Positions 1-11,333 of a stretch of DNA of 64,000 nucleotides are shown one piece after another. The stretch lies in NCBI GenBank assembly GCA_963966185.1, contig CAWZYM010000039.1, positions 271,501-335,500 on the forward strand, written 5' to 3'. The stretch is from Rhabditoides inermis (lineage: Eukaryota > Nematoda > Chromadorea > Rhabditida > Rhabditidae). The notes under the pieces were generated by a model, which saw only the letters and a list, made by a program, of their open reading frames with translations, searched no databases and was not told where the DNA came from. Every line of letters begins with the position of its first letter. The first letter of the stretch is position 1. Both the position numbers and the translations under genes were made by a program.

Positions 1-1992
1 TTCCGGAGTACGTTAGCACGAAAAAAAAACCAAAGCTTTTCTACTTCACTCCCCCTCAGGACTATGGAATATGTGGACCTCGAAACAACAGCCAAATCAT
101 GGTCACTGCGACCAAGTCAGGAGTTGATAATAGATTTTCAGCTGAAGACTGTCGTAGATAAGTATCCCTCCGAGAGAAACAGTGAGCCTGCACGGAGTAG
201 GCTACACGGATTTTAGAATCACTGTTGACATTAAGTGGAGTGGTTATAGGAATTCGTTTCCTGTGGTAAGTTGAATCTCACATTATCGGACAAGCTGGAT
301 CTTATTTGCCGCGCATTCGATTATCGATGGAAATCAAATAGCTATCGATAACCAACATCAATGTTGTCCGCAAGGCAAATACCCAAATGGTAATGAATGC
401 AAGAGCCCGATTGGTGTACCTGCAATCATCGCAAAACGTTAACGATTTTATGTTCTTATGAGTGATTTACTTTACTACAAGTAATTATCGTGTTAGAGAT
501 AACGTATAAACATTTGAATAGTTTGATTTGAAGAATCCCCGCAATTTTTGTTGATAAATGCTTTGCAGTTGGAATTTTGTTGACTAGGAATGTCGGAGTG
601 TACCAACTTTGAGCGGATGTTCCCAAAAAAGATGTCTTTCGATTTTTGATTTTGATAGCTGAAAATGACCGTCATAATCTGCTTAATAAAACGTTGCTTT
701 CATTTGGACTGGGCGAACATCGGTTAAATTTTCAAAAAAGGAAATATCTGGAAAAATAGAAAATTTTTCGGTTTTGTGACTATAATTTTTTAATCATTGA
801 AATTATGCAGCAATGTTCAATTCAATTATAAACTTGTTTCTAATCATGTAACGAGTAAAATGACACCTTCAGATCAAAGTTTGGTTGAGTTTGGGCCATT
901 ATGCAAATTTGGGGTACCGTATACCATATCTGGTAACAAAATTTTTTTTTGGATTTAGCCACTGCGCAGGATGTGTTCAGAATGTTTGAAAACCTCAGGA
1001 AAATTGATTTCATCAAAATCCGTGACTATGATTTTTCTAGTTTTGGTCTAGTCTGTGGAGAGTTCGATTTTTACAGAGACCGTGTGATAGATCTCATAAT
1101 ATGTGAATGTATGCGGTTATCTTTTGATTGGATTTTTGAAGTCCACCCATTCGGTGCCAGATTGTGTTCATCCGGTGAGATGTGGACAGGAGAGGGGTAG
1201 GGGAGAGTGCGAGTCGAATCGACTTCCCCTCTCTCCGACAGAACGCCTCCACGGTCTGTGTTACGACGTGGCATACGACAATAGTGATTATTTGGTGACT
1301 TCGTGGATCAGCTATGAGGCCTCCGAGGAGTGGGGACATGGCAGTAGTGTTTGTGATCTGATCTTGGTGTAGAATACTGACGTGTACGTCGTGCCACGTC
1401 TGCTGTGTAGCCGCCTAAACTCTAAATGCACACGCAAACATCATCGAATAGGTAACAGAAGCCGGTGGTGACTTACACATTATTGTTAGGAAACAGGGAG
1501 ACACTTTGACAAGTGAGTGTGTAATCGCTATCGTTATGCAAGAAGTTTCGCCTACGAGGCGTACTGTAACACTCTAGAGGCTACGGTGAATAGTGTTGGT
1601 TACTCTTTGGTGATCTGGAGGGGTGATCTGTATGGTTGAACTAATATGATTTAGCATATGTGATCTTTTTTCACCATATTCTCTTCATCTCAAGCCCTAT
1701 TACGTCTACTTCCAGATAGATCAAAATGAAACGAAAGCACATCTATTTTTTTCCGTTTGAGTAATATTTGAATCCCTCGCAATCGCAACGCCTCGGCGGG
1801 AACGAACGGCTTGCGTGTGTAATGAGTCGCCACTCATTACCAGCCATGCATGCCTCCCTCCCTCCCGCGCGGCTTGCAATTATGCCGCCCCGGCTATATG
1901 CAAATTAAGAGGGGGAGAGGGGCGTCGCGCGGCGGAAACAGCGGGCAACAGCATTGTTGACGCGTGGCACGTAAGCCGGATGCCGCATAATG

Positions 1993-2046
<54 letters not shown>

Positions 2047-2067
2047 ATCTATCTCTATCTCTCCCTC

Positions 2068-2103
<36 letters not shown>

Positions 2104-2261
2104 CGTGCCCATATAATATCAGGCGTGTGTGTGTCACGAGCTTTGAACCAGTGAATCGGATATGTGACTCCCTCCATTGTGGGTTGGGACAATGTACCCT
2201 CCCCTCAGTGATCACAGGCCATCTCTCACAAACAATATGCAAATGGGTGTTAAAGCAAGTT
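1..2261. other. gene-poor AT-rich flank
   Basis: I recognise no gene here. The first 1.7 kb is AT-rich and the open frames are short, mutually overlapping and without recognisable motifs. From about 1,990 to 2,104 there is a long (CT)n microsatellite interrupted by a run of C. The 3' tail of the RTE retrotransposon starts at about 2,262. Confidence 0.6.
1992..2104. repeat. (CT)n microsatellite with poly-C interruption
   Basis: A roughly 110-bp pyrimidine tract made of CT dinucleotides, with a short TCTA-rich section and a run of about 12 C in the middle. Open frames across it encode only Ser-Leu or Arg-Glu repeats and are not genes. Confidence 0.95.
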
Positions 2262-4410
2262 CAAATCAAATCAAATCAAATCATTTATTCAGAATCGTCG
2301 TGAATATGGTGTTTGCAATAGTTTACGGCGCTGATCCTGCAATCGCCTTGCTCCAATCTTCGGGGTTTCCTCGTGCCAATTGATTCCACTCAGCTCCGAT
2401 ACGTCCTCCTCGCACCAGAACTTCCTTCAAGTCGTCGCACCAGAACACGTAGGGCGCTCCAACCCGCCTTGTCTTGTCTCTCGGGTACCACTCCGTCACC
2501 CTTCGTGACCATCTGTCATCGCTCGCCATCTTCCTCGCCCACGTCGTCTTCTTCTTCCATATAACTTCTCGTACATCCTCCAGTCCTGTCCTTCTCCGCA
2601 CCTCCGTGTTGCGCACTCGATCCAACAGCGTCACTCCTATCATCGCCCTCTCCATCCTTCGTTGCACTCGTTGCAGCTTCTCCTTCTGCTCCACTTTCAG
2701 ACACCATGTTTCTGCCGCGTACGTCAGGCTCGGCAGGATACAGACTTTCCATACATTCCTCTTCATAATCATATTCACATTCTTCCGCGTTAGAAAAGGC
2801 CTGTGCAGGTTGAATGCCGCCCATCCAGATCCTATTCTTCTTTGTAGCTCCTTCTCGTCCTTCTTCACTGACACCATTGAACCCAGGTACTTGAATTCGT
2901 CTGCTCGCTCCAGCAGCTCTCCTCTCAGTAGTAGGTCAGCACGAGGGCCATTCGACATGTAGACGGTCTTCTTCTTTGAAATGCGAAGTCCGATAGCAGA
3001 GCTTTCTCTTTCTATGTCGTCGAGCATCTTCTGAGCCATCGTCTTGCTTCTCGCCACCAGGATTAGATCATCTGCGTATCGTAGATGGCTCATCCTTTCT
3101 CCGTCGATATCCAGTCCACATCTACTCCAGTCCACTCGTCGTAGCACATCCTCGAGAATAGCGTTGAATAGGGCCGGGCTGAGTACACAACCCTGTCGTA
3201 CTCCTCGTTTCACTTCTACTTCAACAGCTTCACTGCCCACTTTGATTTTTGATTTCGCATTGCTGTAGATCATCTCAAGCAGTCGTACCAGCTTCGGATT
3301 GATTCCCTGTCGATGAAGTGCATTCCAGACAGCGTTAAATTCAACAGAGTCGTATGCCTTTTCATAGTCCAGAAAGATCAGCACCAGGTTGAGGCGATAG
3401 GCGTAGCATTTTTTGATCAGCTCGCGGACGGTGTGTATATGTTCGATTGTGGAGAAGGTCCTCCTGAATCCCGCCTGCTCCACAGACTGTTCTGCATCCA
3501 GTGTCTTCTCCATTCGACCAAGCAGAATACGAGTAAACAGCTTGAACATTGTCGGAAGTACAGCAATCGGTCTGAAGTTGCACAGATCCAACAAGTCTCC
3601 ACTCTTTGGCAGCAGTGTTGTTAAAGAGTCAGCAAAAGTTTCCGGAAGCTCTTCGTTTTCGATTATCCCATTCAGCATTCGCGTGGTGATGTCTGCGATG
3701 GTTTCTGCGGGTATTCGTAACATAGCATTCGACACGTGGTCTATGCCCGGTGCATTCCTCTTGCGCATTCGAGACAGGTGATGTAGTACTTCATCCTTAA
3801 GAATGTGAGGCAAAGACTCCTCGTCCGGCGGTTGTAGCAATGGGACTGCCACTCGGCTTCTGAAGAGCACGTTGTAGAATTCCTTGACTTCGTCTTCGAG
3901 TTCTCCCTGGTTGCTGGTGCACGTTCCGTTCGCTCTTCGTATCGTAGTCAAGGAGGGAGTGTGGGCCGGCTCAAAAAGTCTTCGCTTAGAAAGTGTCTCC
4001 TTGTACAGCTGCCACTTCTTCCTGTCTCTATCGTCTTGTAGAGAGATGCGCAGGGCTTTGTTCGTGTTGACTAGGGCTATTCTCGATCGGGAATCAGGCT
4101 TGTTTAGTAGTCGGCGCCGTTGATCGAACAGGTCCTTCGTTCTTGAAGACATCCATTCACGTAGAGGTTCCTTGTGTGTTGCTGATTTGTAGGCGGTACA
4201 TAGGCTATCCTTGATGTAGATGTATAGTTCAGACGGGGTTCCTGTTCTTTCTTTGTCAAACGTCGCTTCTAATCCAGCCCGATAAAGCGCCCAGTCGGTA
4301 ACATCACGAGTTCTTTTCGTCTTCTGGACTTTTCGGAAGAGATTCAGATTGATCTCCATTCGTACTGGACGGTGATCACTCCAAAAGTTCAGGCGGTTGA
4401 TTGTAGATAC
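2262..4410 (-). mobile_element. RTE-type non-LTR retrotransposon, 5'-truncated
   Basis: The minus-strand element keeps the end of its apurinic endonuclease domain (motif SDHRPV just upstream of the longest ATG-initiated frame), the whole reverse transcriptase and a short C-terminal region. Its 3' end carries a tandem TGATT-type tail at about 2,262-2,285, as is usual for RTE-like elements that end in short tandem repeats instead of poly-A. The 5' end is lost near 4,405, next to an inverted repeat. The reverse transcriptase frame has no stops, so the insertion looks fairly young. The 3' boundary is inferred from the tail; I could not find convincing target-site duplications. Confidence 0.85.
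2323..4359 (-). CDS. RTE-type reverse transcriptase, ORF2 remnant
   Basis: This is a continuous frame of 678 residues from its first methionine, and it stays open upstream through the endonuclease motif SDHRPV. Reverse transcriptase motifs appear in order: NAPGIDHVSNAML, FRPIAVLPTMFKLFTRIL, QAGFRR, FLDYEKAYDSVEFNAVW, GVRQGCVLSPALFN, RYADDLILVARS (the catalytic YADD) and FKYLGSMVS. The C-terminal part is rich in W and R, as in RTE ORF2 proteins. The intact protein would make cDNA by target-primed reverse transcription. Most of the endonuclease is gone, so this copy should not move on its own. The first methionine is probably internal and not the original start. Confidence 0.88.
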   Translation of the reverse strand: MEINLNLFRKVQKTKRTRDVTDWALYRAGLEATFDKERTGTPSELYIYIKDSLCTAYKSATHKEPLREWMSSRTKDLFDQRRRLLNKPDSRSRIALVNTNKALRISLQDDRDRKKWQLYKETLSKRRLFEPAHTPSLTTIRRANGTCTSNQGELEDEVKEFYNVLFRSRVAVPLLQPPDEESLPHILKDEVLHHLSRMRKRNAPGIDHVSNAMLRIPAETIADITTRMLNGIIENEELPETFADSLTTLLPKSGDLLDLCNFRPIAVLPTMFKLFTRILLGRMEKTLDAEQSVEQAGFRRTFSTIEHIHTVRELIKKCYAYRLNLVLIFLDYEKAYDSVEFNAVWNALHRQGINPKLVRLLEMIYSNAKSKIKVGSEAVEVEVKRGVRQGCVLSPALFNAILEDVLRRVDWSRCGLDIDGERMSHLRYADDLILVARSKTMAQKMLDDIERESSAIGLRISKKKTVYMSNGPRADLLLRGELLERADEFKYLGSMVSVKKDEKELQRRIGSGWAAFNLHRPFLTRKNVNMIMKRNVWKVCILPSLTYAAETWCLKVEQKEKLQRVQRRMERAMIGVTLLDRVRNTEVRRRTGLEDVREVIWKKKTTWARKMASDDRWSRRVTEWYPRDKTRRVGAPYVFWCDDLKEVLVRGGRIGAEWNQLARGNPEDWSKAIAGSAP

Positions 4411-4420
4411 TTTCTTAAGG

Positions 4421-4481
4421 TAACTTTTTGATAAATACTCAAGTTCATACTATTTATCAAAAAGTATTTATCAAAAAGTTA
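4421..4481. repeat. 18-bp perfect inverted repeat with extra half-copy
   Basis: The 18 bases at 4,421-4,438 are the exact reverse complement of 4,464-4,481, with a 25-bp spacer. The spacer holds a further half-copy of the right arm at 4,451-4,464. It lies directly outside the 5' truncation point of the RTE element. It may be a fold-back made during insertion, or part of an older repeat. Confidence 0.85.
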
Positions 4482-5099
4482 CTGTATGATACACAAACAA
4501 AACACTTTGACTCCTTGAAGGTGCGCTGCGTACTGCGACATTTCGGGCGGTCTTTTGCAATCAGAAGTTGTGACTGCCATCTCCCTTTTGAAATGGGAAG
4601 AAGCCTCATTCTCTCTTATTTTCCCATTTCTCTCTCTCTCTCTCTCTCCTCTGACCCTTTCCGTCCCATCTATCAATCTCCCATCTCCCATCGCTCTATA
4701 TATATATGCGGAGTAAGGAAAGTAGAGAAAGAGACGAGGCATTGTTTATTTCGTCTATCCTATTCCAATCCAGTCTGCTCAATCCCCTCAGGGCAGATGA
4801 GCTCAGCATGATAATCAGCTGATTCTGCGTCGCCAGCGTCATAGACGCAGCGGCGCGTTCAAAATAGAATTTCCCCTACACTATCCAAGGCCCTGGCACT
4901 CCTCTCAACTATCATTCCTCTCCTTTCTCTCTCCTTTCTTCCTCTCTCTCTCTCTCTCTCTCTCTCCTACTCGTCAGAAGCCATAACTGTAAGCAGTAAT
5001 CCCCCCTCTCTCTGCCCAGCCTAAGCCTAGTGGACAGCGTTCGCTGATAGCTTGCAGTCACTCGAAAGCAATAAAGGAAATGACATTTTCAAAAGACAA
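4482..5099. other. intergenic, microsatellites only
   Basis: Between the RTE element and the presumed MEX-3 3' UTR I see two short (CT)n tracts (about 4,628-4,650 and 4,939-4,967) and no gene. Confidence 0.5.
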
Positions 5100-6313
5100 T
5101 GGATAGTAAACAATCGAGTTCTAAAATATACGTGCATTTATTCAACAGTCGAGTGCAGGCACGGCACCCTCTGGCGGTAACCGTATTCACACATGTGGGA
5201 ATAGCATAGACAACATAAATATGCATGTAACAACGTGCGGTGTGTATCAAATCTCGTAATGAATATAAGAGAGGAGGGGTGACTGCGAATACATGTATTT
5301 GGAATACTGCAATGCTATGTGAAACAGGGGTGTGAGACAAGTGTGGGTATAATATAATATAGTAAGAATGCTCTGTTGATGTGTAGAATAGGAAATAGAA
5401 TGCTCTCATCGAATAGAAATATATTGAATGCGCGACAAGACTCGTCCGTGTAATAATGCGATAGAAAGGGCCCGGGGGTCCAAGGGAGGTCAGCCAGAAA
5501 CATATACAAACAATAGAAATATGCCGAGATTGCTTTCACTTATTACAATAGTACTCTCTATATATAACTCTGTATACTGTATTAGGAATTGGCCGGAAGA
5601 AGGGCGACTGCGTGGCAGCCCTCGACAACGCATAGCGACTGTGTCGAGGGGCATTTACGCACGGCGCACCGCGTATTCACAAGAGAGGCCTCTACGATCT
5701 GAAACATAGCCCGTCCATATCTAATTGCAAACCAATCACCATACTCCGGAAAAGCCAAGCCACCAACCACCAACCCACAAAACACACAAGCACACAGCGG
5801 ATAGATGAAAATATTCATATGAAAATGCTTCAAACATGTATAAAATATAGAATTATATGTAATACTAGTACTAAAAGCGCCACTGGCTAAAAGTTGCAAA
5901 AGTGCAAAACGGGGGTTGTAGGAGTGAATATACAAAATACAGTGTTAGCTATGAAATATAGTCAGTAGTGAATTGAAAGGAGATAAAGCACACTGTACTG
6001 GTATAGAAGGGGCGAGGTGAGGGAGGGGGCGCCAGGCCATATCATCTACTACTCGCCAATCGGAATGCATACAAACAACCGCCAAACTATCTCTCCAATC
6101 CTCTCTATAATACTAAAAATGCAATCTTGTGTGGTAAAAATACACTCTGCGATACTCTCTGCGATATATAAATAGTCCGCATTTCAACTCCGTACTGTAA
6201 TATAATATGCTAAATATATAGGCATTTAATAGTCGCTATATGTGTGAGGGGCTCTGCTTGATCGACTCGTATTAGAGGGGGTGCGTGGGGGAAGCGGGGA
6301 CAGGGGAACGGAC
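5100..6313 (-). other. presumed 3' UTR of the MEX-3-like gene
   Basis: About 1.2 kb downstream of the MEX-3 stop on the same strand has no recognisable coding sequence. A minus-strand AATAAA hexamer near 5,138 could mark polyadenylation. A long 3' UTR is plausible for this gene family, but the extent is an inference. Confidence 0.35.
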
Positions 6314-7809
6314 CTACACGTGGAGCGGGTCCGTGTGCTCGGTGCTCCAGATAGAGGAGATGAGATGGTAGGCATCTCCCATGGCAGCCATGGGGGGTGA
6401 GTCTCCCAGACCCTCGTCCCTCGTCATTCCACACATCTCCTGCTGCTGCGAAGACACTCCCCACATCGAACCAGACACCATCCGCGGCGCAAACAGCTCG
6501 GCTAAAAAGACACGGTAATCAATCAATACAACCAATCGATAGTCACACTCACATCCTGCCATCTCAGCTCCGATGCCGAGGCTGTGGTAGGCGTTGCTCC
6601 ATGGCTGGTAGTGAGTCATGGCCATGGGGTGTCCGATGGGCTGCATGTGGGGCAGCTGGGGGGAGACTGCGGGGGGAGAGCCCGCCGCCGACCCGCTGCC
6701 AGACACCGACCCGCTCCTCGGCCACTGCTGCCCCGGCTGCTGGCGGGCCAGGCTGCCGTACGAGGCGCGCTGTCCTCCGACGGCCATCTGCTGCGGCGCC
6801 AGAGGGGGCATCTCGAAGCTGCCCAGCTGCGTCGAGGGGTCTGTGATGGGCATGTTGCCAGTGCGCTGGTAGATGTGCTGCTCGATCTCCTTCCGAGCAG
6901 CCTCCACGTTCGACGGAAGACCCGTCACCTACAACACACACATGACACAGTGCATCGCAGCCCTCACAGTCTTCTCGCCCGGCTAACTCGCAAGTGCAGT
7001 CACATCAGCTACCATAGGAGAGAGCCCATCACCCATTCTCCGTACCCTAGCATCATCAACATTTCCCTCATCTTGCCTCTCACTGGACAAGGCACCCCCT
7101 CTCTCTCCGGTCCGCACCACGCCTACTAAATAATGAATGAAGGCGCAGTGTGCAGTGCCCGCCCAATGCGCCCAAACCATCCTCACTCGAAAAAGGCACA
7201 CTCACTGCCCGGCCAACAACCATACGCGCTCAAAGACTGCTATGGAAGCGGCAATCGGCAAATGAACAGTCGTACCTCGAAGATGGGCTCTCGCTCGCGG
7301 CTGGGAGTGATGATGTATGTGTGTGTGTCCTGCTGGATGCGCTTGATCGTCGCCCCCTTGGGTCCGACCACCAGTCCGACCACTCGCAGCGGCACCCGCA
7401 CGTACGCAGTCACGTGGCCGGGGGCAGGCGCGCCACCTGCAAATATTAACATTAATACATTGCAGGAACACGGGCCGACACACCTTGGCTGTGGCGGCGC
7501 GAGGCTCGAATCTGGGTGAAGTGTTCGGCGGCGCATTCTATCTCCCGCTTCGCCTCCAGCACGTCCTCCTGTCGGCCAGTCACCACGAACACCGGCTCCT
7601 CTCCCCGCACCGGAGTCTTGATGTACGTGTTCGTCTTCGCCCGAAGAGCTTTGATCTTGCAGCCTGCAAACAGCACGGATAAGCATACTGTCCTCCATAA
7701 TCGCACTATTCTCCCGTCGCCGACGCTTATTCTACTTTTTTGAGCATGTGCCGTGACGCACGGAGAGAGAGAGAAGAAAGCGAATTCATTACACGCCAGA
7801 AATAGGCAT

Positions 7810-7856
<47 letters not shown>

Positions 7857-9992
7857 ATGAGCGAGCCCAAGCACAGCGCACAAAAGAGAGGGCTCACTTT
7901 TTCCTCCCTCTTCACATCTTCTCATCCTATTACCTACTATGCATAGGGCTAATCAATAGCCAACATGTCAGAACATTTCATGTCTTCCTTCACCCTCTCC
8001 CCAATACACTACAGTACTCCTTGTCACGCAATGCGCAAATGAAGGGACGAATAGTGGTTGGTGGGGGGGGGGGGGGGGCTCCATTTCACATTTCCAAGCC
8101 GTGCTGTCGGCGGTTGAGGAGACCGCGTAACCCCATAGTGGACAAACGGACATATTGAAAGCACAGGGGGGAGTAAGCACAAACGTGAAATGCGATACCC
8201 TCGCCACCACAAATCGCTCATCGATTCCCCACCACCATCACAGTAACATGCTGATCAGAGATGTAGTGCCCTGTTTGGCTGCGTAGGCTGAGTATCACAG
8301 CCATCTGTCGGGCTCGAGCGGGGGCGGCACGCGCGCCGTTCTCGCCCCGAGGCACCGCATAAATATTTATTCCTAATGACATTCTGGGCAGGCCGACAGC
8401 CCTCTCTTTCCCATCCCCTGCCCCGTATGTGGTAAACAACAGAAGAGTCAAACAGCGTCCTTCCCCTTTCGAGTGACGTCGGTCAGAGAGGGTTCTGTGC
8501 AATGTCTCTGTGTCGAACGGTCATCATAGCAACAGAGCGTTAATAATATTCGCATCCCGTTCCCCTCACCTCTCGTCCCCGACTCGAAAATAGGGGTAGG
8601 TGAATGGAAAACAGGGAGGCATGGGGTGACAGACAACAAGGCGCTTACTTCATTACTCATGCCATATCAGAAAGAAGCCGTCCCATCGAAAGATAACGCG
8701 CCACTCGCTGACTCTCAGAGCACGCAAAAGGACAAGTAAACAAAGAATGCCTCTCTCACACACATACGCATTTTCACGCGCCAAAAAGGAACTAGCCTTG
8801 AGATCAATCAATCAACGGGCAGAGAAGGGGGCGCTCGCTAGACTCGAAAGAAGACCATCATAGCCATATCTCCATTCTTCCAACCAACCAACCAACACTC
8901 TACCACTCAATTCCACCGCAAAACCATTCTCTCAATAGAGTGAGTATCCTTGAACACGCCAATAGAGGGAGAGAGAGAGAGAGAATCGAACCCGCCTAGA
9001 GTAGAGGAAGAAGAACATGCACAATACACAAGAGAGGAGACGGGAGAAATAGCGGCTACCATTCTTTCACCCCTCTCTTCCCTTCTCCACTCACATTCAG
9101 GTGTGCGTCAACCACTCAAAAACCGTGTGGCATACGTTCTCACACCACTCTCCTCCTACCACCCCTCCTCACCTTGTCTTCCCACTATCTCCGCCACGTG
9201 TTCACTCGAGGGCACCTCCACAGACTCCGTCACGTTGCGAGTCGACAGCGCGGCGCGGATCCCGTGCATCGAGTACGCGTCGTCATCCGCCGAGTCTGCG
9301 CCGCCGTCCGCTGCCTCCTCGTAGAACCACGCTCCCGGAAGCTGCGGGCCCCCGCCCGGGGCCGCATCCGTCATCCTGCAACACCACATTCACACCGGAG
9401 ACCACACAATAACTACTTGACCATGCCACAATGGCCCAAGAAGGCGCGCAAACAATGTAAACAAGGAACGCGTAAACAGGAGCGGCACCAGCGGTGTCAG
9501 GTATCAGGCAGTAGCTAGGGGGGAGAGAGGGGGAAGGCTTCATTGAGCATAACAGACCAACGGTCGCGCGGCCTCCGCCTCCCTGCGACGACTCTTGCCA
9601 CTGCGAAAAGAGACACGAGTGAGAGAGGGGAGAGAGGAGAGAGAGGAGAGAGGAGAGGAAAGGGATACTGCTAGCCAGCACAGCGCATAGGCAACAAAGA
9701 ACGAGACTGAGGAGAGAGAGGGCACTTCCTCAAAAGAAAGTCGACAGTCCCGTGTCCAAATCGATGTGGGGTCACATCTCAGTGAGGAGAAAGAGAAAGG
9801 GAGAAAGAGGAGAGAGGAGAGAGGAATAGAGAGAGGAATAGAGAGAGGAAGGCCGCGTCGACTAACAATAGCAATTGACTCGCAGGATGGACACTGCGGT
9901 GTGGAAATGGAGGAGGAACAGAGTCAATTCACTCCCCCTCTCCAACCGTCTGGCTGTCTATGCGCTCCAATCAATATACAGACACTTATATT

Positions 9993-10027
<35 letters not shown>

Positions 10028-10185
10028 GAGCTCCGTTGGCCGTTGCGTGTGTGCGAGCCGGCAAAGTGCACTGTGAGCCAGCCCCTGACGCTGGCAAAAC
10101 AGCGCCTTTCCAACATGGAGAGCAGCATCGATTGCAACAGTGCGGCCTGCCGGCCCCCTTCGTCCACTCTCCCTCGGGAGGCAGA

Positions 10186-10233
<48 letters not shown>

Positions 10234-11333
10234 AAGAGGACGCCCATCAAATGACTCTCTGGTTGCCGCAGAAGAGTCGAATCGAAACACACCAAGTGGG
10301 ATTAAAAAGCGGTCAGTTGGCAAGCTTCATTCGCACGCATCACCACCACCACTACACTCGCATCAATCGCCCTGTCGCTCTGGTCGACGGGTCAGACGAC
10401 GTCGTCGAGAGTGCTCACCTGGTGTCGACCATGGTGTGATCGGCGTCTCCGCCGCTGCTGGCGCCGCTGTCAGATGCAGCCTTGGAGACAGTCGAGGAGA
10501 AGGGGAATCCTGCAACACGGAACCATCATCCCGCATAATCCACACTCCACACACTCCAACCATTCCATTTCCAAACACGGTGCGCATGAAAACCCTCTCT
10601 ATCCATTCAATGCGCAGGCTGCGTTGTGAAAAAGGCGCGTGCGGCCCGAGCACTCCCACACAAAAAAACTTGCTAGCCGGTGGCGGCGTGAAAATAGCAT
10701 GGCGTCTTATACACAGAGCGAAACAAAAGACATGTCTAGTCAGGACAGGAAGACGGCACATTATAATCTCGGACGCCGAATCGCATGCAATCAATCTCTA
10801 TTGGGACAAGCCAGGTGCGAGCCAGCTGGCCCCAGCCATCCACTCCCGCCCAACCACTCGCACACACATTTACATATCACCTGCATGCAAACATCTGGCG
10901 AGCGCATCCCCATCTGGCACAGACAGCCAGCCGCCTATCAATCAATAAATCACCCCTTTCCTCTTGCTCGACCCTCATGATTGGGGTGACAAGGGGGTGT
11001 AAATAGGGAGGGGAGGGCGGAAATGGGCCTTAGGCGGCGGCGCATCGCCCCGTGAGACACCCCTGGTACCGCGATACGCAAAGCAAACAGTCACTGAGAG
11101 AGAGGGGTGAAAATGACCAGACTATCAACAAACAACCCGGCTACAAAACCCCACACACATGTCCCATTTCGAAACGAGGTGATGGGAGACGTACCGAAGT
11201 CGTGGAAGGCGAGCTGTCCGATGTGGTTTGCGATGCGGTCGATGGGGGCCTCGTCAGAGGAGCCACACGAGTGGAAGCCGTCGTCCGAGCACACAGGCGG
11301 CTGCTGAGACTGCGAAGCGAGCTGCACAGCCAT
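6314..11333 (-). CDS. mex-3: MEX-3-like KH-domain RNA-binding protein (spliced, 7 coding exons)
   Basis: The reconstructed coding exons are 11333-11195, 10509-10419, 9375-9173, 7663-7484, 7436-7276, 6928-6553 and 6501-6314. All have GT-AG junctions and joining phases, giving 445 residues. Two KH domains are strongly MEX-3-like: [20 protein letters not shown] with the GRQG loop, and [18 protein letters not shown] with the GPKG loop, each followed by the family's TYIKTP or TYIITP strand. The rest of the C-terminus is rich in Q, S, P and G. Family members bind 3' UTRs and repress translation in germline and early embryo. No RING finger follows the KH domains, unlike vertebrate MEX3A-D and like C. 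elegans MEX-3. An acceptor directly upstream of the start ATG indicates at least one untranslated 5' exon. Confidence 0.93.
7808..7853. repeat. (GA)n microsatellite in a mex-3 intron
   Basis: A tract of about 45 bp of pure GA dinucleotides inside the 1.5-kb intron between the exons encoding the N-terminal region and the first KH domain. On the gene's sense strand it reads (CT)n. Confidence 0.95.

Noticed and set aside
949..1372. Short frames at 0.9-1.4 kb
   Set aside because: Overlapping frames on both strands with no domain and no flanking exons; not supported as a gene.
6397..7129. Plus-strand frames of 149-181 codons over mex-3 exons
   Set aside because: These are shadows of GC-rich coding exons on the minus strand, which encode the conserved KH region and C-terminus.
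9875..10948. 357-codon plus-strand frame opposite mex-3
   Set aside because: It runs antisense through mex-3 introns and an exon, includes two (GA)n tracts and has no conserved motif. The mex-3 exons on the other strand explain the region.
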